From Coffea arabica (lineage: Eukaryota > Streptophyta > Magnoliopsida > Gentianales > Rubiaceae), in assembly GCF_036785885.1 (NCBI RefSeq), contig NC_092312.1:16014001-16078000 (forward strand): a stretch of DNA of 64,000 nt, read 5' to 3'. The position numbers and the translations under genes are program-made. Positions 59,101 through 64,000 of this stretch are shown here, piece by piece. A model generated the notes under the pieces. It had not been told where the DNA came from and searched no databases. It worked only from the letters and a program-made list of their open reading frames with translations. Position 1 is the first letter of the stretch, and the number at the start of each line of letters is the position of its first letter.

Positions 59101-62100
59101 TGTCCTTTGCAGTTCATTGTCCCTCTCAGTTGGGTTTTTCTCTATTTGTTTGTTTTTCCCAGAATTTCCTGGTATTGTGTTTGGTGCAATAAAAGTATCA
59201 GACAATTTGCTTGATATGCCCAAACTTTCATCATCCTTCATTTCTTTGGACAGCCCAGAGTTATCATTATCCAAGCTATCTGTCGCTTTAGACGGCGATG
59301 AAATTAGGTTCTGGAGAACTTTTCTTGTAATATCTGCTTCTTCATCGAAGTTTGTTTCACTGCCAGAGACCTTCTCTTCAGTTGAATCAGACCCATCTGA
59401 CATACCATCAACTTTGTAATCTTGTAGGGATTTCTCATTGACTTCTGTATCATCCTCATCCAAATCACCATCACTATCACTTTCCTCACCATGTTTGTCC
59501 GGCCCTGTAATAACATAAGTCAGACATGGACTTCTTTTCCCAACTTCCCAGCATTATATTTTAAGCCACCTCGTTTTTCACATTTAAGTGAGTGGAAAAG
59601 GATAGATAGATTATCCATGATAAATAAATGAACCAAATCAAGTAATACAATATCACAGAATATCCCTTATATCAGTCATCAAAGCATAAGTTGGATTAAG
59701 TTCTATGCTAATCTCGTACCAAGTGCAGAAGAGAGAGAGAGAGAGAACTGATAATATATAAAGATTTCTCCTCAAATGCTAAATAAGCAAAACACAAGAC
59801 AGGAGAAAAGATGACCAAAATCTAAAAACTAGGAAAGGTCTGCACATGCATGCATATGACTGAAAGCGTTTGAAGAGATAGTCTACTTCCAGAGAAAAGA
59901 TGACCAAAATCTAAAAAACTAGGAAAGATCTGCACATGCATGCATATGACTGAAAGCGTTTGAAAAGGTAGTCTACTTCCAGAGGCAAATAAAACTAAAG
60001 GCTAAAAGCAAAATTCGACACTGCCAGTTTCCTCAAGCTAACCAAAGCAGTTAAGAGAAAGGCCCACTTATCATTATGAACTTCAGCATTGGAATTCAGA
60101 TAAGCAAGGAAAAGATGGTTATCAGTAGAAACAGTAGATGTAGCGTGTCAGAATGACAATGTTTAGCATGACACAACCAGAACAAGCAAAATAATTCTCC
60201 TTTCATAAAATTTGAAGGAACCATTAGTAAACCAATGGAGCAACAGTTTTCTACTTTAGAGAAAGAGAGGAAAAGAACTTTATTTGGTCCTGAATTTATT
60301 TGTGCAATAGCAAATAGATATCACCTTTTTCTAGGAACATTTACTCAAAAGAAGGTAATGACCACTCCAGTTGTTCCACAAATTGCAACACTATTGACAA
60401 TTCAATTATCATTTTGCAGACTGCACAAATAAAAATTTTATTTGAAAAGCGAAAGTTACCTTCTTCACCAGCATCAAGAGATTTACCACCGGAGGCATAA
60501 ACTTTTTTCGAAACAGCCCAATCAACAGCTATTGGTCTTTTACCAAAATTTTTCCCATTGAACATCTTGATAATCTGTTGAGTATTAAAAGGACCCAAAA
60601 AAATTTTCAAATAATGTAAAGAAGTAAAAAACTAGTTGGCAACATAAACCATGATTCAGTCCACCAAAATTCAAAGTGTTAGAAGCTTAATTTGACAGAA
60701 TGATATGTTTGCCTGAAGCTGTTAAATCAAGCTTCGAACTTGAGATTTAGTGCTCAATTAAACAGAAAAGGAAAAAAATTTGAGGCCATATTCCATAAGC
60801 AATAGCTAATAGAAGAAATACTGATGTATCTCAAATTTCACATCGTACAAGAAAACCACAACCAAAAACAACATCAGAACTGAACAAATGAGATTCAGAT
60901 TCTTTCAAAGGAAAAAAAGAAGGACATTCCAAGCTCAGAGAATCTGGTTAAAACCTACTTGCATAGAACTATTTCTCCTTTTTTTAAAGAGATTAGGAGC
61001 TTTTTCAAAACCTTTTAAGAGACGACAACAACTTGAACTATTTAGAGTAATACGCAAGAATCATCAACTAATTACTTAGGTCATGTCATTTTTTTAGTCT
61101 TGCTATGAGTTAATTTCTTTATCATGGTGACATACGCTACACTATTGGTGGCATGTCGCCTTGGTAGTAATTGAACAAATGTGTTGTATTTTTTGCCCCT
61201 ACTTCTTCTATTATCTCTGAAGATTTTGACATTTTGGGAAATATTATGGTTTTACACCCTAGTCTTATGTAGTTTTCAACTGGAAAGGCAGATAACTGCC
61301 TGAAAGATTAGAGATGTTATCAGACAAAATACATACATTTTCTGCATCCTGCTTTGATGTGAATTTAACAAAAGCAAATCCCTTCGACAACCTGAAAAAG
61401 ACAGGAAAAGTTCAAACCCTTAAATAAAAATAGGTAACAAACTCTAAAGTGTTGCAGTTTAAGGAAACACACCCTGTCTCAGGATTTTGAGGAATAAAAA
61501 CGTCCCACACGAAAGCCACAGCCGAAAACATGTTCTTTATCTCATTCACTGTTGCCTGCAGTTAGATGTTGGCTAATGTAGAATTAAGAGTCAGTCGTCA
61601 TCTGCCATTATTTTTTAATAAGATAGGCCAGAGTTGTTCAATTATGTCAAACACATAATATTTGCACATATTAATAAAGGGAATATAAGAATTGTAGAAT
61701 AGTTAATATTGCACAAAAAATACGCATAGAGAAGAAAACGAGCATAAGAAACCTTGAATGGGAGATTCCGCACTATAAGCTTCCACTTTTGGGTCTTCGA
61801 GCCCTAGTTGACAAGAATAATATAGAAATACTTATATTCTATGAAGAAGTTAAAGTCCCTGAACAAATTATATGCAAGAATATGAAACAGAGTTAAAAAT
61901 CAGGAAAAGCAGGTGGCCTAAAAAAATTATAAAGCAACCTTTTCCTTTTTCTTTTCTTCTCATTCCGATAATTAATACAGCACCTTAATTTTTAGTATCT
62001 AAAACCCAAGGAAAATTGTGATTTTCAGAGAGAGTGAGTGATAGGCTAGGCCCTTCAGAACAATCAACATTTTTCACTTATTCCTAATTGGTGCAGCAAG

Positions 62101-64000
62101 AGGTTAATAGCATCTCAAAGGCTACATGGAATTGCCAAATGCCGAAGAGATGGTCAAGCAACAGTCTCCAAGGCATGGCCTACCAGAAGGCAATGCCAAG
62201 TGGAATAGCACAATCTGAAGTGCTTGACTTTTAGAGAGCAGCTTATAGACGATTCCAGGAAGCCGAAAGTTATTCATGAAAAAACTACAAAGAATAGCTC
62301 CAGGAAACTTTAAGATGGTCAGCAATACCAGGAACAGTATTTAAAGCAAAACAACTCTTGTGAACACTAAAAGCATAAGTTGAACTAATCCACTTTTTTT
62401 AAGAACTGTGTAAAAGTTTCAAATTTTATTTCCATCTGAAAAGAAAAGGCAATATCTCAATCTACAATGAGGTACCTTCAGAAGCAAAAAATTTCTAACA
62501 ATATAAACCTTTAGCACAAGTTCAAACAAGACAGTGAACTCCTATTGACCAACTTCCTCGTCCACTTTAACCACTCGATTACAAAACTAGCAACCACAAC
62601 CTCTAGTCTTGTCAAATTTCAACCAGTCATATAGTCAACAATTTATTGCCATGTAACCTCACATACACTTAGTATACCATTCCATCACATTTGCAAATTC
62701 AAATGCAAGGACAAGAATAAAGCAATCTTTTTCGTATAAAAACACCCACACTCAAAAACTGAAAATCTACCTCTCCACCAAGCTGACGTGCCCATAGAAG
62801 TTCACCATGTATCTTTTTTTGGTGTAATGCTGCAACAGAGGAACGAGCTGATTTAACACTTGTATAAAGGACAGATGAAGCATCCATTTTACATCCATCT
62901 CGAGCTAGACCTGCAAAAAAATTTTACATAAATGTGATCTGACATTTTCTTTAAAAAAGATTTAGTTATGACGTTATTATCCTAAGAAAAACACTTCAAA
63001 TAAAACTAGAAAACAAAAGTTTTGCTTCAAAATGTTTATAAACACTGAGTAATCACACACAGTTTGGGGCCTACCTCTTCCATTTAGTAGTGATAAATCC
63101 CCAACATACTTGAAATTTCAAAAGTTGACAAAGGTCATGTATAAAGAGAAAAATCAAAATAGTACTAGAAGAAACATATTCTTTGGTATTATCAAAGAAA
63201 CATATTCTTCAAAATTATTACAGTGTATCAAGAACAAAAAGAGAAATCACTAATGGCTTATTGGCATCCAAGAAGACAAATTTCAGTGTGTCACATCAGC
63301 ATCACAAATTAAAGAGCTTCCATTCAGAAGCCCAAAACCATGTCTAGACAAACCACCACCTTACAACCACAGTCCAGGATTTAACTTGTAGATAGTCATT
63401 ATAGCTTTAAGAAACCTATAAGATATGTGCCACATAGCTTTGAGAAACCTATAACATATGCATCCACAGATGATCGTGTTTATATGGACAATCACCAAAC
63501 AGAGAGTAGCCTGAGGAAGTCATCTAAAGAGCAATCTCAGCTAAGCTATGTCTACATTAACTGAGGAACCAAGAATCTTGCAAGGAGTCAGATAAATTCT
63601 TAGTGTATTAACTATATCATAAGGGCTTCTTTGTTCAATGGAGAACCGTTCTTTTTGTTTTAGCTAGAACCAAAAACGATAGGAAGCTCAACGCTGTATG
63701 CTATGATTGCAGATTGGGACCCAAAACTGTAATTCACATCTGTAATTAAACTCCCCATTCTGCACAATATAGTGATACAGATATTCACTCAGAATATTTC
63801 ATGCCATTGGACAAGACTCTTTAATCAATTCAGCATGATGATCACAAGCATGAACCTAGGAAATGTAAACCAGGATGCACTGAGAACAAAATAAGGACAT
63901 GCATTACCATGATGCTCAAGCTCCTCTTTGGGGAGAGGATAAATAATAGAACGTACTGTGCCACACTCTCTGGCAAGACGGTGAACATCTTCTGCCATAG
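56180..64000 (-). CDS. RBM28: RBM28/Nop4-like multi-RRM RNA-binding protein, 5' end beyond window
   Basis: The family (yeast Nop4p, animal RBM28) acts in the nucleolus in 60S ribosome assembly. Minus-strand exons are 63908-64000 (cut by the window edge), 62771-62910, 61753-61803, 61473-61555, 61337-61391, 60460-60574, 58991-59504, 58680-58893, 58482-58552, 57273-57441, 57060-57189 and 56180-56889, giving at least 780 residues. The visible order is: an RRM-like segment ([16 protein letters not shown]), an RRM with RNP motifs [10 protein letters not shown] and KGFAFVKF, an acidic Ser/Asp/Glu-rich linker, an RRM with TIFISNLPF and GTGFLKF, the conserved stretch [21 protein letters not shown], an RRM with RLAMYNLPK and GVGFVEF, and a long Lys/Arg-rich C-terminus ([20 protein letters not shown]). 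The first Met in the partial exon need not be the true start. It converges on the retrotransposon side. Confidence 0.93.
59727..59745. repeat. GA microsatellite in RBM28 intron
   Basis: A GA dinucleotide run of about eight units in the intron between 59505 and 60459. Confidence 0.8.
59803..59983. repeat. Two-copy tandem duplication, period 89-90 bp, in RBM28 intron
   Basis: The unit beginning GAGAAAAGATGACCAAAATC and ending TAGTCTACTTCC is repeated directly with only a few differences (one extra A, AGGTCT against AGATCT, AGAGATAG against AAAGGTAG). The low divergence suggests a recent event. It lies within the 955-bp intron upstream of exon 58991-59504. Confidence 0.9.

Noticed and set aside
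56251-59419. Plus-strand frames overlapping the RBM28-like exons
   Set aside because: They are mirror frames of strongly supported minus-strand exons rich in Lys, Asp and Glu codons.
59505-60459. Intron-encoded C/D snoRNA in the RBM28-like gene
   Set aside because: TGATGA-like words exist on the host strand (near 59680), but no D box at a fitting distance and no terminal stem were seen.

Overview
This is a stretch of plant nuclear DNA, almost certainly from a eudicot. The signs are genes with many short introns and GT-AG borders, very AT-rich intergenic DNA full of A/T runs, small MITE-like elements and one complete Ty3/Gypsy retrotransposon, plus proteins that read as typical angiosperm orthologues. 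The species cannot be fixed from the sequence alone. No organelle, bacterial or viral genome segment, CRISPR array, rRNA or tRNA gene was seen.

Layout from left to right: the 3' part of a V-ATPase subunit a gene (+, to 2703); an RD19-type cysteine protease (-, 3899-6257); a RING-IBR-RING (RBR) E3 ligase with a C-terminal membrane helix (-, 9909-11707) that carries a second, closely similar terminal exon at 9261-9435; about 9 kb without recognisable genes but with several MITE-like elements and repeats (11708-20997); a complete purple acid phosphatase (+, 20998-23613); a WDR13-like WD40 protein in 12 exons (+, 24578-29221); a SHORT LIFE (SHL) BAH-PHD chromatin reader in 5 exons (-, 30340-36346); about 5 kb of repeats (36347-41626); a GH35 beta-galactosidase in 18 exons (-, 41627-47075); a complete, apparently very young chromodomain-bearing Ty3/Gypsy element (48574-53922); and the 3' two thirds or so of an RBM28/Nop4-like ribosome-biogenesis RNA-binding protein (-, 56180 to beyond 64000).

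The genes are unrelated housekeeping or stress-related neighbours and do not form a pathway or cluster. Gene structures were built by hand from reading frames, splice borders and codon phase. Every coding join listed keeps phase across all introns, which is the main support for the coordinates. UTR ends are not known.

The points most worth a second look are the duplicated, phase-compatible terminal exons of the RBR ligase (a possible switch of the RING2 and membrane-anchor end), the retrotransposon with indistinguishable 397-bp LTRs and an intact 1495-residue polyprotein, a perfect 11-bp-arm palindrome in its LTR, and a foldback element whose two arms are pure pyrimidine and purine tracts.
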